Of a stretch of 64,000 nucleotides of DNA, positions 26,146-35,144 are shown one piece after another. Position 1 is the first letter of the stretch, and each line of letters opens with the position of its first letter. The position numbers and the translations under genes were made by a program. The DNA is from CAWGOF01 sp963824225 (GTDB taxonomy: Bacteria > Acidobacteriota > Polarisedimenticolia > Polarisedimenticolales > Polarisedimenticolaceae). The stretch lies in assembly GCA_963824225.1 (NCBI GenBank), contig CAWGOF010000002.1, positions 124,001 to 188,000 on the forward strand, written 5' to 3'. Below the pieces are notes generated by a model. That model ran no database searches. It saw only the letters and a program-made list of their open reading frames with translations, and was not told the origin of the DNA.

Positions 26146-26994
26146 ATGACGACGACGAACTATTTCAAGACGGCGTTGCTGCTCGGTCTGCTGACCGGGT
26201 TGATCGTCGTGTGCGGTCGGCTGCTCGGCGGCACGAGCGGGATGGTGATCGCGCTCGGTCTCGCGGCGGTGATGAACCTGGTGTCGTACTGGTTCTCGGA
26301 CAAGATCGTCCTCGCGCGATACCGCGCGAAGCCGGTCGAGCCGGCCGACGCCCCGCGGCTCCACGCGATCGTCGACCGACTCGTGGCCCGGGCCGGCCTG
26401 CCCAAGCCCAAGCTGTACGTGCTGCCCGAAGCCGCGCCCAACGCGTTCGCCACGGGCCGCAATCCGACGCATGCCGCCGTGGCGGTGACGCGCGGACTGC
26501 TCGATCAGATGACCGACGAGGAGGTCGAGGGCGTCGTGGCCCACGAGCTCGCGCACATCAAGAACCGCGACATCCTGATCGCCTCGGTCGCGGCGACGAT
26601 CGCCGGTGCGATCGCAGTTCTCGGGAGCATGGCGCGCTTCGGTGCGATTTTCGGCGGCGCTCACACCGGCCGGGATGAGCGGGGCGGCAACGTGCTCGAG
26701 CTGCTCGTGATGGCGATCGTCGCACCCATCGCGGCCCTGATCATCCAGATGGCGGTGTCGCGCTCGCGCGAGTACGCGGCCGACGCGACCGGGGCGCAGA
26801 TCGCGGGGAACCCGTACGGCCTGGCTCGCGCGCTCGAGAAGCTGGACCAGCTCTCGCGCCGCGTCCCGCTCGACGCGACGCCGGCGACGAGCCACATGTT
26901 CATCGTCATGCCGCTCTCGGGCCGCGGCATGCTGAAACTGTTCAGCACGCATCCCCCGATCCCCGAGCGGATCCGGCGGCTCCTCGGTCGGTGA
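26146..26994 (+). CDS. htpX: HtpX-type membrane zinc metalloprotease
   Basis: 282 residues with two N-terminal membrane helices, the zinc motif HELAH at residues 133-137 (EGVVAHELAHIKNRD), two further hydrophobic segments, and the third ligand region SREYAADATGAQIAG. It degrades misfolded inner-membrane proteins. GGAGTGACCCG precedes the ATG. The stop overlaps the GTG of grpE by four bases. It belongs to the heat-shock run starting at clpB. Confidence 0.95.
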   Translation: MTTTNYFKTALLLGLLTGLIVVCGRLLGGTSGMVIALGLAAVMNLVSYWFSDKIVLARYRAKPVEPADAPRLHAIVDRLVARAGLPKPKLYVLPEAAPNAFATGRNPTHAAVAVTRGLLDQMTDEEVEGVVAHELAHIKNRDILIASVAATIAGAIAVLGSMARFGAIFGGAHTGRDERGGNVLELLVMAIVAPIAALIIQMAVSRSREYAADATGAQIAGNPYGLARALEKLDQLSRRVPLDATPATSHMFIVMPLSGRGMLKLFSTHPPIPERIRRLLGR

Positions 26995-27644
26995 GCGCGA
27001 TGGGCGATCCACGGAACCCACGGGACGATTCGGCCAAGTCGACGGACACGCCGGCGACCGAGGAGCCGACGTTCCGCGTGGAGGATCGCCGACATTGGGC
27101 CGATCCGGCCGACGAGACGGATACGACCGACGATCGGCGCGACACGCAGACCCGCACGCCGTCGATCGTCGACGAGTATCGCGAGCGCGCCGAGGCCGCC
27201 GAGGCACGTTTGCAGGAGTACATCGAAGCGTTCAAGCGGTTCCGCACCGAGCAGGACGAGGTCCGGGCGCGCCTCGCGCGCGACGTCGATCGCAAGGCCG
27301 AGGGTCGGTTCGGCGACCTCGTGTCCCAGCTGCTCGAGATGGTCGACGATCTCGAGCTGGCGCTCGACCACGCACGGCAGGCCCCCGGGGCCGAGGGACT
27401 CGTGCGTGGGGTCGAGCTCGCGCATAAGCGGTTCCTCGACGCCCTGCTCGCCGCCGGCATCGAGCGGTTCGGCGAGGCCGCGGTGCCGTTCGATCCGAAC
27501 GAGGCCGAGGCGGTGCGGGTCGATCCCGTGTCCAAGGCAGCGGCCGACGGAACGGTGACCGAGGTGCTGCAACCGGGCTACCGTCTCGGCGGTCGCGTCC
27601 TCCGCGCGGCGCGCGTCGCCGTGGGTCGCCACCATCCCGCCTGA
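26991..27644 (+). CDS. grpE: GrpE nucleotide-exchange factor
   Basis: About 217 residues: an acidic disordered N-terminus, a coiled-coil region (ERAEAAEARLQEYIEAFKRF), and a C-terminal beta domain with VPFDPNEAEAV and ending LRAARVAVG. It promotes ADP release from DnaK. GTG 26991 overlaps the htpX stop; ATG 27000 is an alternative three codons in. No dnaK or dnaJ occurs in the window, so grpE is separated here from its usual partners. Confidence 0.88.
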   Translation: MSAMGDPRNPRDDSAKSTDTPATEEPTFRVEDRRHWADPADETDTTDDRRDTQTRTPSIVDEYRERAEAAEARLQEYIEAFKRFRTEQDEVRARLARDVDRKAEGRFGDLVSQLLEMVDDLELALDHARQAPGAEGLVRGVELAHKRFLDALLAAGIERFGEAAVPFDPNEAEAVRVDPVSKAAADGTVTEVLQPGYRLGGRVLRAARVAVGRHHPA

Positions 27645-27654
27645 GCTCCTTTCG

Positions 27655-28671
27655 GTGGCGACCGTCGGGACCGTCGAGCGGGTCCGCCCGTACGTCCAGC
27701 TCGCGCGTCCGTTCACGCTGCTTCCGCCGCTCCTCGGCGTCGTGTCGGGCGCGATCACCGCCTGGGGCTCGGCGTCGAATCCGCAGGTGCTGCTCGGCGA
27801 GCCGCGCCGCTGGACCTGGCCCATCGTGGCCACCGTGCTCCTCGGCTCGGCCTGCGCCGGGCTGCTCAACGCCGCCTCGAACGCGATCAACCAGTACTAC
27901 GACCTGGAGAACGATCGGATCAACAAGCCGACCCGGCCGCTGGTCACCGGACGCATCCCCTTGCGGCACGGCGTCTGGTTTGCCGGGCTGCTGTACGCGC
28001 TCGCGGTCTTGCCGACCTGGCTCGTCGTGATCCACCCGGTGGGCGGCCTGTGGGACAGGCTCGTCGCGCCGTTGGGACGGCACGAGTGCTTCTTCCTGTT
28101 CCTCGCCGGCATGCTGTTCACATTCGTGTACAGCGCTCCGGCTCTCGGGCGAACCAAGGCCGATACGTTCCTGGCCAACCTGACGATCGCGATCCCGCGC
28201 GGGTGCCTGCTCAAAGTCGCCGGATGGTCAATGGTCGCGTCGGTCGCGCACGTCGAGCCGTGGTTCATCGGGACGATCTTCTTCCTGTTCCTACTCGGCG
28301 CCTCGTCGACGAAGGATTTCTCGGACATGCCCGGGGATGCGGCGGCGGGCTGCCGCACGCTTCCGCTGCGCTTCGGCGTCGAGCGCGCGGCGCGGATGAT
28401 CGCGCCGTTCTTCGTCGTGCCGTGGCTGCTCCTACCGCTCGGAGCGCTGCTACCCAACCCGTGGCACGCCGCCGATTCGATCCTCACCGGGAACCGCTGG
28501 GTCCTGTCGGGCCTCGGGCTCGCGCTCGCGGCGTGGGGCCTGTACACCGTGCGGCTGATCCTGCGCGATCCGCAGGCGCTTGCGGAGTCCGAGAACCACC
28601 CGTCCTGGACCCACATGTACCTGATCATGATGGCCGCCCAGGTCGGCTTCGCCGTGGCCTACGTCGTCTAG
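27655..28671 (+). CDS. UbiA-superfamily prenyltransferase
   Basis: 338 residues, eight or nine membrane helices, with the two Asp-rich motifs: NQYYDLENDRINKPTRP and, later, KDFSDMPGD. These bind the prenyl diphosphate through magnesium. Members attach prenyl chains to aromatic rings, chlorophyllides or glycerol phosphate; this one is not assigned further. Start is GTG 27655, ten bases after grpE. The stop shares a CTAG with the convergent VTE5/VTE6-like kinase, whose predicted product, a prenyl diphosphate, is the substrate class of this enzyme. Confidence 0.88.
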   Translation: MATVGTVERVRPYVQLARPFTLLPPLLGVVSGAITAWGSASNPQVLLGEPRRWTWPIVATVLLGSACAGLLNAASNAINQYYDLENDRINKPTRPLVTGRIPLRHGVWFAGLLYALAVLPTWLVVIHPVGGLWDRLVAPLGRHECFFLFLAGMLFTFVYSAPALGRTKADTFLANLTIAIPRGCLLKVAGWSMVASVAHVEPWFIGTIFFLFLLGASSTKDFSDMPGDAAAGCRTLPLRFGVERAARMIAPFFVVPWLLLPLGALLPNPWHAADSILTGNRWVLSGLGLALAAWGLYTVRLILRDPQALAESENHPSWTHMYLIMMAAQVGFAVAYVV

Positions 28672-30098
28672 GTCCCGACCGCGGCGACGAGGGCGGCCGC
28701 GGTCGCCGCTCCGACGGCGGTGTTGACGAAGTTCATCAGGTGGTTGTCGAGAGACTGTCCCCGCCCCACGAGCGCGCCAAGGTACGATTCGACCGTCGCG
28801 CCGACGAACGCGGCGACGACGACGATCGCGGACGTCGAGAGGGCGATCTGCCCGGTGGCCCACGCGAGGCCGGCGACGAGCGCCGCGGCGGCGAAGCCGG
28901 CCAGGGTGCCCTCGATCGACACCGCCCCTTCGGTTCCCGGCGGCACAGGACGCAACGTCGTCACGAGCACCGTTCGGCGGCCATAGGCCTTGCCGATCTC
29001 GGACGACACGGTGTCGAACGCCGCCGTGGCGAACGCTCCCGCGAGACCGGCGAGCGCCAGATCCGCGCGGCCGGTCGCTCCGGCAAGGAGCGCGCAGAGC
29101 ACGGCGATCGTCGTGTTCGCCAGTGCGTTGGCCGCTCCGCGTCGGCCCCCGCGTCGCTCCTCGATCCCCAGCGCACGCTTGCGCGCGAGGCCCAGTCGCG
29201 TCGCCACGCTGCCGAGGACGAAGAACGCGAACAGCAACAGGAACGCGCGACCACCCCCCATCGCGTACAGCGACGTCCCGAGAACGAGACCGACGATCGC
29301 TCCCGACACGCTCACCGCCCGTGCGGCGAGGGCCAGGAACGCGAGGACGAGATTCACGCCCAGCGCGGGAGCGAGATCCGAGAGCCACGATCCGACGCTC
29401 TCGACGAGCCGGCCCGGCTCGACCGTGGCGGCGAGCCACAGGACGCTCCCCCCGACCACCGGCACGGTGATGTTGTCGTCGATCCCGATGTCGACCGACT
29501 CGGCGAAGGCCGCGGCGAGCGCCGCCGCGAAGCAGCCGAGCAGCAGGAACGCCGGGTCAGGGAGCACGGCGTCGGCGGTCGAGGTGGCGAGGAACGAAGC
29601 GCCGATCCACGGTTCGCCGGTCGAGCCGGCATGGAGCACCCCGCGTTGGGTCCAGCGCAGCAGGAACGCCGACGCCGCCGTGCCCCACAGCGCGAACGCG
29701 ACGAGCCCGATCCAACGCTTCCGCGGGTTCCACGGGACGCTCGGGCCACCGGCGAGAGTTCCGACGACGGCAGCCATGCCGTCGCCCACGGCGAGCAAGC
29801 CCCACACCGCGGCGGCGAGCTCGAGCCGGCGGGCGAACACGACGATCAGCGCCAGCACCGCGGCGGGATACAGCGCGATGCCCCACGAAAAACCCCGCGC
29901 GCGCTCGTGCGGGCGCAGGAGCGATCGGCCGGACAGGCGATGGAGCAGCAGCAGGTTGAACAGCAGCGCGGTGCCCGCGGTGAGTGCGGCCTGAGTCGGC
30001 GTGAGCCAGCGCAGCGCCAGGGCGAACGCGACGCTGCCCACGTGGACCGCCTTGCGGCGCAGCTCGGTGCGCCGATCGGTCGGGCTCTCCCGGCTCAC
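28668..30098 (-). CDS. fused phytol-kinase-like (VTE5) and DUF92/TMEM19 (VTE6) protein
   Basis: 476 residues, all membrane-spanning. The first ~190 residues match the dolichol/phytol kinase family: RRTELRRKAVHVGS, VWGLLAVGDGMAAVVG and the WNPRKRWIGLVAF lysine-containing motif. The rest (about 235-476) is a DUF92/TMEM19 domain with GTSLYAMGGGRAFLLLF, AFDTVSSEIGKAYGR and a C-terminal NHLMNFVNT segment. In plants and cyanobacteria these are separate enzymes: VTE5 makes prenyl phosphate from prenol and VTE6 phosphorylates that to the diphosphate. The fusion would do both steps. GTG 30098 overlaps the upstream epimerase stop; the stop codon is shared by palindrome with the UbiA gene. Confidence 0.8.
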   Translation of the reverse strand: MSRESPTDRRTELRRKAVHVGSVAFALALRWLTPTQAALTAGTALLFNLLLLHRLSGRSLLRPHERARGFSWGIALYPAAVLALIVVFARRLELAAAVWGLLAVGDGMAAVVGTLAGGPSVPWNPRKRWIGLVAFALWGTAASAFLLRWTQRGVLHAGSTGEPWIGASFLATSTADAVLPDPAFLLLGCFAAALAAAFAESVDIGIDDNITVPVVGGSVLWLAATVEPGRLVESVGSWLSDLAPALGVNLVLAFLALAARAVSVSGAIVGLVLGTSLYAMGGGRAFLLLFAFFVLGSVATRLGLARKRALGIEERRGGRRGAANALANTTIAVLCALLAGATGRADLALAGLAGAFATAAFDTVSSEIGKAYGRRTVLVTTLRPVPPGTEGAVSIEGTLAGFAAAALVAGLAWATGQIALSTSAIVVVAAFVGATVESYLGALVGRGQSLDNHLMNFVNTAVGAATAAALVAAVGT

Positions 30099-31099
30099 GG
30101 TCCGGTCCGCGCCGGGATCTCGCCGATCGAGCGGAGCCAGGACACCGTGCGGTCGATCGCTTCCTCGAACGGCGTGATCCGATACCCCAGGTCGCGCTCC
30201 GCGCTCGCCGAGGAGTAGGCCCATTCGTGACGGTAGATGCGCACGACCTCGTCGGTCAGCGCAGGCTCGACGCCGAACCGCTCGGCGCGCCAGCGCGCCG
30301 CGCGGCCGATCAGCTCGGCCACCGCGAACGGGATCCGGCGCTTCGGCTCGGCGATCCCGCTCGCCCGAGCGAACGCGCGGAACAGCTCGAGCGGCGTGCG
30401 GTTCTCCCCCCCGAGCACGTAGCCCGTGCCGCGACGTGCGCGCTCGAGGGCCCGGACCACGCCGTCGACGACGTCGTCGACGAACGCAAAGCACTGCCGC
30501 CGGTCGCCACGACCGAGGATCCCGGGGAGCTTGCCGCGCGCGTGATCGACGAGCAGCCGCACGACGTGATTCCCCGCGGTCAGCCGGCCCGGACCGAACA
30601 CGACACCCGGATACACGCGAACGATGTCCCGCCCGGCACGCGCGAGCGCGCGCGCTCGGCGGTCGGCTTCGAGCTTCGTGCGTTGGTAGTCGTTGTGGGA
30701 TCGAGCGACGTCGACTTGGGCGGTCTCGTCGAGCGGCGTGCCGTCGCTCGGACCAAGGGCGAGGAACGACGACACGTAGACCAGCCGTGCCGACCGCGCC
30801 TCGGCCGCGCGGGCCACCGCGTCGAAGCCCTGAACGTTCACGCGCTCGAACTCCCGTCGATCCGGGACCCACACCCGGACGAGCGCGGCGGCGTGCACGA
30901 TCGCGTCGCAGCCCCGCGCCGCGCGGATCACGGCTTCGCCGTCCGCCACGTCGCCTGCCGTCGGCTCGGCCCCGCAATCGGCCGCGCGCTGCGTCCGGGG
31001 ATCGCGGACGAGGGCGCGGACCTCGTGTCCCGACCCGACGAGCCGCTCGACGATCCGCCCTCCGAGGAACCCGGTCGCGCCGGTGACGAGGAGCTTCAC
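30095..31099 (-). CDS. NAD(P)-dependent epimerase/dehydratase-like (extended SDR)
   Basis: About 334 residues with GATGFLG for the nucleotide, HAAALVRVW, the catalytic YxxxK in NDYQRTKLEADRR and an FGPGRLTAGNHV segment. It resembles dihydroflavonol-reductase/HpnA-like sugar epimerases. Substrate is unknown. GTG 31099 overlaps the rfbD stop (GTGA), and its own stop overlaps the GTG of the prenol-kinase fusion, so rfbD, this gene and the kinase form one coupled unit. A longer frame upstream lies inside rfbD and is not credible. Confidence 0.82.
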   Translation of the reverse strand: MKLLVTGATGFLGGRIVERLVGSGHEVRALVRDPRTQRAADCGAEPTAGDVADGEAVIRAARGCDAIVHAAALVRVWVPDRREFERVNVQGFDAVARAAEARSARLVYVSSFLALGPSDGTPLDETAQVDVARSHNDYQRTKLEADRRARALARAGRDIVRVYPGVVFGPGRLTAGNHVVRLLVDHARGKLPGILGRGDRRQCFAFVDDVVDGVVRALERARRGTGYVLGGENRTPLELFRAFARASGIAEPKRRIPFAVAELIGRAARWRAERFGVEPALTDEVVRIYRHEWAYSSASAERDLGYRITPFEEAIDRTVSWLRSIGEIPARTGP

Positions 31100-31983
31100 C
31101 CGCGGCGCCCCACGTACGCCGCCAGCGCCTCGGGCCACGGACGCAAGGCCCGACCGGTCAGGGCCACGTAGTGCCCGATGTCGAGCACGCTGTAGCGCGG
31201 ACGCCGCGGCGGTTCGGGGTCCTCGGGCCGCTCCTCGAGCTCGACCGACGCCCCGATCACCCGGATCGTCTCGCGCGCCAGCTCGAGGCGGCTGCAGCCG
31301 CCGGCGTTCGCCACGTGGACGATGCCCGAGGCGCCGACGTCGAGGAGCGCGAGAAGCGCTTCCGCCAGATCCGGCGAATACGTCGGCGAGGCGATCGGTG
31401 TCGCCACGACCGCCACATGGTCGTGCTCCCGGGCCTGACGGAGGATCGCGTCGACGTAGTGCGGCCGTTCGCGCCGTCCGGGGCCGAAGAGCGTCGACGT
31501 CCGGATCACGACCGCACCCGGATGCGCGTCGAGCACCGCGCGCTCCCCGTCCCGCTTGGACGCGCCGTAGACCTGGAGCGGCGCCGCGGCGTCGTCTTCG
31601 CGGTACGGCCGCGTCGCCGTTCCGTCGAACACGAAATCGGTGGACACGTGCAGCAGTGGGACCGCGCGGCGCGCGCACATCGCGGCGAGGCGTGCCGGAG
31701 CGTCGCGATTGACCGCAAAGACGACCGACGCGTTCTCCGGGCGCTCCGCGGCCCGCACGTCGGTGAACGCGGCGGCGTTGATCACGGCGGACGGCGCGCA
31801 CGCGTCGACGCGCGCAGCGAGATCGTCGACTGCGGTCAGGTCGAGCTCGGCCCGTGTCGGAGCGACGGTCGCCCGGCCGCGACCGGCGAGTGCCGCTGCG
31901 ACCGCGGAGCCGAGGAGGCCGCCCGCACCGAGCACCAGCACCGGCCCCCGCCCTCCCCTCCCCGCGCCGTCTCGCTGCGCCAT
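31096..31983 (-). CDS. rfbD: dTDP-4-dehydrorhamnose reductase
   Basis: 295 residues of the RmlD family: LVLGAGGLLGSAVA, NAAAFTDVRAAE, STDFVFDGT, YGASKRDGE (YxxxK) and VRTSTLFGPGRRE-like RTSTLFGPG. It reduces dTDP-4-keto-rhamnose to dTDP-L-rhamnose for O-antigen or other envelope sugars. The usual rmlA, B and C genes are not in the window. ATG 31983 lies one base after the stop of a short upstream reading frame. It is coupled to the following epimerase. Confidence 0.88.
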   Translation of the reverse strand: MAQRDGAGRGGRGPVLVLGAGGLLGSAVAAALAGRGRATVAPTRAELDLTAVDDLAARVDACAPSAVINAAAFTDVRAAERPENASVVFAVNRDAPARLAAMCARRAVPLLHVSTDFVFDGTATRPYREDDAAAPLQVYGASKRDGERAVLDAHPGAVVIRTSTLFGPGRRERPHYVDAILRQAREHDHVAVVATPIASPTYSPDLAEALLALLDVGASGIVHVANAGGCSRLELARETIRVIGASVELEERPEDPEPPRRPRYSVLDIGHYVALTGRALRPWPEALAAYVGRRG

Positions 31984-31984
31984 G

Positions 31985-32083
31985 TCAGTACTTGATGTCG
32001 AGGAGCAACGGGCGTCGCCGCAACCCACTGACGCCGCGAAAGTTCCAGGTTTCTCGTGTGGCGCTTCGGCGCATGGGCCGCAT
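31985..32083 (-). CDS. short reading frame upstream of rfbD, LptD-tail-like end
   Basis: A 32-codon frame from ATG 32083 to TGA 31985, ending PLLLDIKY one base before the rfbD ATG. The last six codons repeat the end of lptD (ILDVKY) and the last 20 bases match the lptD 3' end at 19 of 20 positions. No clear ribosome-binding site. It may be a leader peptide coupled to rfbD, a remnant of a duplicated lptD end, or chance. Confidence 0.25.
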   Translation of the reverse strand: MRPMRRSATRETWNFRGVSGLRRRPLLLDIKY

Positions 32084-32130
32084 GATACCGGATGGGCCGC
32101 GTACCAGACCGCGACCTGCGGCTCTCGAGC

Positions 32131-32730
32131 TCAATCGCCGACGTGTCGATCGTCGTTCCAGAGACGGATCACGGGACGGGTGCGGTCGTGCTCGTAGCCG
32201 ACGGCGCTGAGGCTCGCTGTCGTCAGCATGAACTTCCGGCCGGTCGCCGCCGGGTCGCTATCGATCCAGCGCGCCGCCAGGACTCGAAGGAAGTGGCCGC
32301 TCGAGAAGACGAGCACGTCCCCCTCGACCGCCCGGATACGCACCAGGACCCGGTCCGCGCGCGCAGCGAGCTGCTGCGGGGTCTCGCCACCCGGACAGCC
32401 GTCCCGGAACAGATCCCAGTCGGGGCGCTTCTTCCGGATCTCCGCCGAGGTGATCCCCTCGTACTCGCCGTAATCCCACTCGACGAGGTCCGGGTCGACG
32501 ACGGCGACGTCGCCGAACCCCGAAAGCTCGCAGGTTCGAAACGCTCTCTCGAGGGGGCTCGAGAAGACCTTCGCGAACGTCAGGCCGGCGAGGCGCTCGC
32601 CGAGCCGCCGAGCATTGCGCTCCCCGCGCTCGGTCAGCGGGATGTCGGTCAGTCCCGTGTGCTGGCCGGTCCGGCTCCAGGCCGTCTCCCCATGGCGCGC
32701 GAGATGCACGATCGGCAGCGAGCTGCTCAT
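32131..32730 (-). CDS. histidine phosphatase superfamily protein
   Basis: About 199 residues with the RHG motif VHLARHGETAWS near the N-terminus, TGLTDIPLTERGERNA, and the second His in VLVFSSGHFLRVLAARW. These enzymes remove phosphate through a phosphohistidine; subgroup (acid phosphatase, alpha-ribazole phosphatase, mutase-like) is not resolvable by eye. ATG 32730 lies 11 bases after the lptD stop. It probably shares a transcript with lptD. Confidence 0.82.
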   Translation of the reverse strand: MSSSLPIVHLARHGETAWSRTGQHTGLTDIPLTERGERNARRLGERLAGLTFAKVFSSPLERAFRTCELSGFGDVAVVDPDLVEWDYGEYEGITSAEIRKKRPDWDLFRDGCPGGETPQQLAARADRVLVRIRAVEGDVLVFSSGHFLRVLAARWIDSDPAATGRKFMLTTASLSAVGYEHDRTRPVIRLWNDDRHVGD

Positions 32731-32741
32731 CAGGATTCCGC

Positions 32742-35093
32742 TCAGTACTTGACGTCGAGGATCTTGCCGATCCCGCTCAGGTCGACTCGGAAATAGTAGT
32801 CGCTGCGGTCGACGCCCGAGGCGTAGTCGCGGTTCAACCGCTCGAACAGGAACGCGCAGCACTGCGTGCGGTACTGAATGCGCCAGCGCCGCTCGGGCAG
32901 GTGCGAGGCTCCGCTGGACGGCCGGGAGTCGAACACGCCGTCGACCAGCATCGACAGCTTGCGGCGGTAGACCGAAGCACCGCCCGTGAATCGGATCTGC
33001 GTCGTATCCTGGTTCTGCTCGAACACCGGCTGGCCCAGCGCATCGAGGCCCGTCTGCGTGACGCCGAGCCCATTGCGATACACGACCGACACGCGGCCGA
33101 TCGCCAGTCGCTTGCGGACGCCGCCCGACAAGCTGATCTCGCGGAACGCATCGTGCAGGATGTCGTACGTCGCTCGGCCGTCGAACGTCGCTTGCCGGTC
33201 GGGATTGTACCGGCCGACGAGCTGGATCGGGGAAAACGGGCTCATCGCCTCGGGCACCGCGTCGCCGTCGAGGTCCGCGGTGCTCAGGTCCTCGTCGAAC
33301 GACCGGGCCTGACGCAGCTCGAGCGATGCGACCTCGAGCGACTCGAGCGGCGGCGCGGGCGCGTTCGCCGAGGCCGGTGGCTCCTCGACGAGGGGCGGCA
33401 ACAGGTCCTCGCCCGGCGGCGTCGTCGGGCGCTCGACATCGGTCTCGGCCTCCGGGACCGAGCGCGGTCGCTTGCCGAACAGCCGGGTCGTCAAGCCGTA
33501 GCTCAGCTGATTTCCGGCGCCGGTGAACGCGTCGACCTCGTCGAACAGCAGCACCTGGGCCCGGTCCTCGAACACCGACGCATAGCCGTACGAGATCCGG
33601 GGCTCGATCGCGTGCTTGTAGCGGTGATCGCCCTCGCCGAACAGGCGATAGAACTTCGGACCGACGATGTCGATCGCGCCGCTCCACAGATCGCGCCGCA
33701 GGTTCTCGTCCAAAACGGTACGGGTCGGAGCACCACCGGCGTCGACCCCCGTGACCTGACTCTGCGTGTAGTACGTGAGGCGGTAGTTCACACGCGGCGT
33801 CACGTCGAGCCACGGCACCGGGGTCCACGGCAGGGACAGCTCGGGGAACGCGTCGGCTCGCAGGTAATCGGCGTCGACCGGTGCGCCCTGCTGGAACCCA
33901 CTCTGGCGGATCGAGGCCACCGACGACTCGAACGACAGATACAGCGGCGTCCCCCCGATCTGCCGACTTCGTCCGCGCCACTCGACCTCGGGCAGCGTTT
34001 GCTGGAGCAGCTCCGTGCCGTCGCTGAACAGCTGGGTCCGACGTAGCTCGCGCGCGTTCATGCTGACCCATTTGCCGTTGCGCGAGAACTCGAGCCGCGC
34101 GACGATCGACGGCAGCGACACCAGCTGTAGATCCCGCTCGTAGTCGCTGTAATAGTCGAAATCGCTGACCTCGTTCACGTCGGCGACCATGCGGAACCCG
34201 TTCCGGAACTGCTGGGTCTGCTGGTACGTCGCAGAGTAGCGCCCCTTGCCGGCGACCTGATCGTCGATGTAGAAGCCCGACAGCCGCCCGGAGCCGGACT
34301 GGTTGGGCAAGAACCGCAGCTCACCGCCGCCGCCGAACCCGGCCCGTGTGTAGTACGTCCCGAGCAGCGTCACGTCCGCGCTCCGACCGAGCGGGACGAA
34401 CAGCTGCTGCGACATCGAGTACCCGAGCTTGTCCGAGCTGTGGAAGTCCGGCAACAGCAGTCCGAGCGCGCGGTCCTCCTTGACCGGCCACAGCAGGTAC
34501 GGCAGGTACACGATCGGCATGTGGCCGGCCTTCAGCCGCACGTTCCACATGCGCGCGTACTGGTCGATCGTGATCGTGGCGCTCGACACCGCGAACGACC
34601 AGTACGGAACCGGTTGCGTGCAGGTCGTGACGCGCGCCTCGTGGAGCCGCACGGTGTTCGCGCCGATCTTCTCCGCCCGCTCGGCGTGGAACATGAACTC
34701 GTTCCGCACCTGCCCTTGGGCGTCCTCGACCGTCCCGGTCTCCGATTCCAGGTCGTACGTCAGCCGCCGTCCGGCGAGGCGGTTTCCTTCCCAAACGACC
34801 AGCACGTTCCCCTCGGCCTCGATCGTCCGCCGGCCGGACAGCGACAGCCTGTCGGCCTGAATCCGCGACTGGCGCCACGCGATCGTCACCGGTCCGTCGA
34901 AGACGTAGTCCCCTTCGGCGGTCTGCCGCCACGGACCCCAGACGTGGATGTCGAGGTCCTTGAGCAGCTGGTCACGCGAGAGCTCCGGGGGGGACACGGG
35001 GTCGCCGTCGCGCACGGCATCGCTCGCGACGGCGGGTGCGAGAACGCACGCCTGCGCGAGGAGGCACGCAAGGAACGCTCGCAGCGTCGGCAC
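32742..35093 (-). CDS. lptD: LptD LPS-assembly outer-membrane protein
   Basis: 783 residues. A signal peptide (MPTLRAFLACLLAQACVLAP) is followed by an N-terminal OstA/LptA-like beta-jellyroll (VTIAWRQSRIQADRLSLSG, then EAEGNVLVVWEGNRLAGRRL), and a long C-terminal beta-barrel domain with alternating Tyr/Phe strands. It inserts LPS into the outer leaflet together with LptE. An acidic/Pro-rich insertion (about 575-615, with PPGEDLLPPLVEEPP) interrupts the barrel and is unusual. Together with msbA this shows the cell builds LPS. Upstream lies a small Cys-rich protein gene. Confidence 0.93.
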   Translation of the reverse strand: MPTLRAFLACLLAQACVLAPAVASDAVRDGDPVSPPELSRDQLLKDLDIHVWGPWRQTAEGDYVFDGPVTIAWRQSRIQADRLSLSGRRTIEAEGNVLVVWEGNRLAGRRLTYDLESETGTVEDAQGQVRNEFMFHAERAEKIGANTVRLHEARVTTCTQPVPYWSFAVSSATITIDQYARMWNVRLKAGHMPIVYLPYLLWPVKEDRALGLLLPDFHSSDKLGYSMSQQLFVPLGRSADVTLLGTYYTRAGFGGGGELRFLPNQSGSGRLSGFYIDDQVAGKGRYSATYQQTQQFRNGFRMVADVNEVSDFDYYSDYERDLQLVSLPSIVARLEFSRNGKWVSMNARELRRTQLFSDGTELLQQTLPEVEWRGRSRQIGGTPLYLSFESSVASIRQSGFQQGAPVDADYLRADAFPELSLPWTPVPWLDVTPRVNYRLTYYTQSQVTGVDAGGAPTRTVLDENLRRDLWSGAIDIVGPKFYRLFGEGDHRYKHAIEPRISYGYASVFEDRAQVLLFDEVDAFTGAGNQLSYGLTTRLFGKRPRSVPEAETDVERPTTPPGEDLLPPLVEEPPASANAPAPPLESLEVASLELRQARSFDEDLSTADLDGDAVPEAMSPFSPIQLVGRYNPDRQATFDGRATYDILHDAFREISLSGGVRKRLAIGRVSVVYRNGLGVTQTGLDALGQPVFEQNQDTTQIRFTGGASVYRRKLSMLVDGVFDSRPSSGASHLPERRWRIQYRTQCCAFLFERLNRDYASGVDRSDYYFRVDLSGIGKILDVKY

Positions 35094-35144
35094 GTGATCT
35101 GGAGTCTGTCGCGCGGGCCCGCGACTGTCAAGCGATCGACCGGA

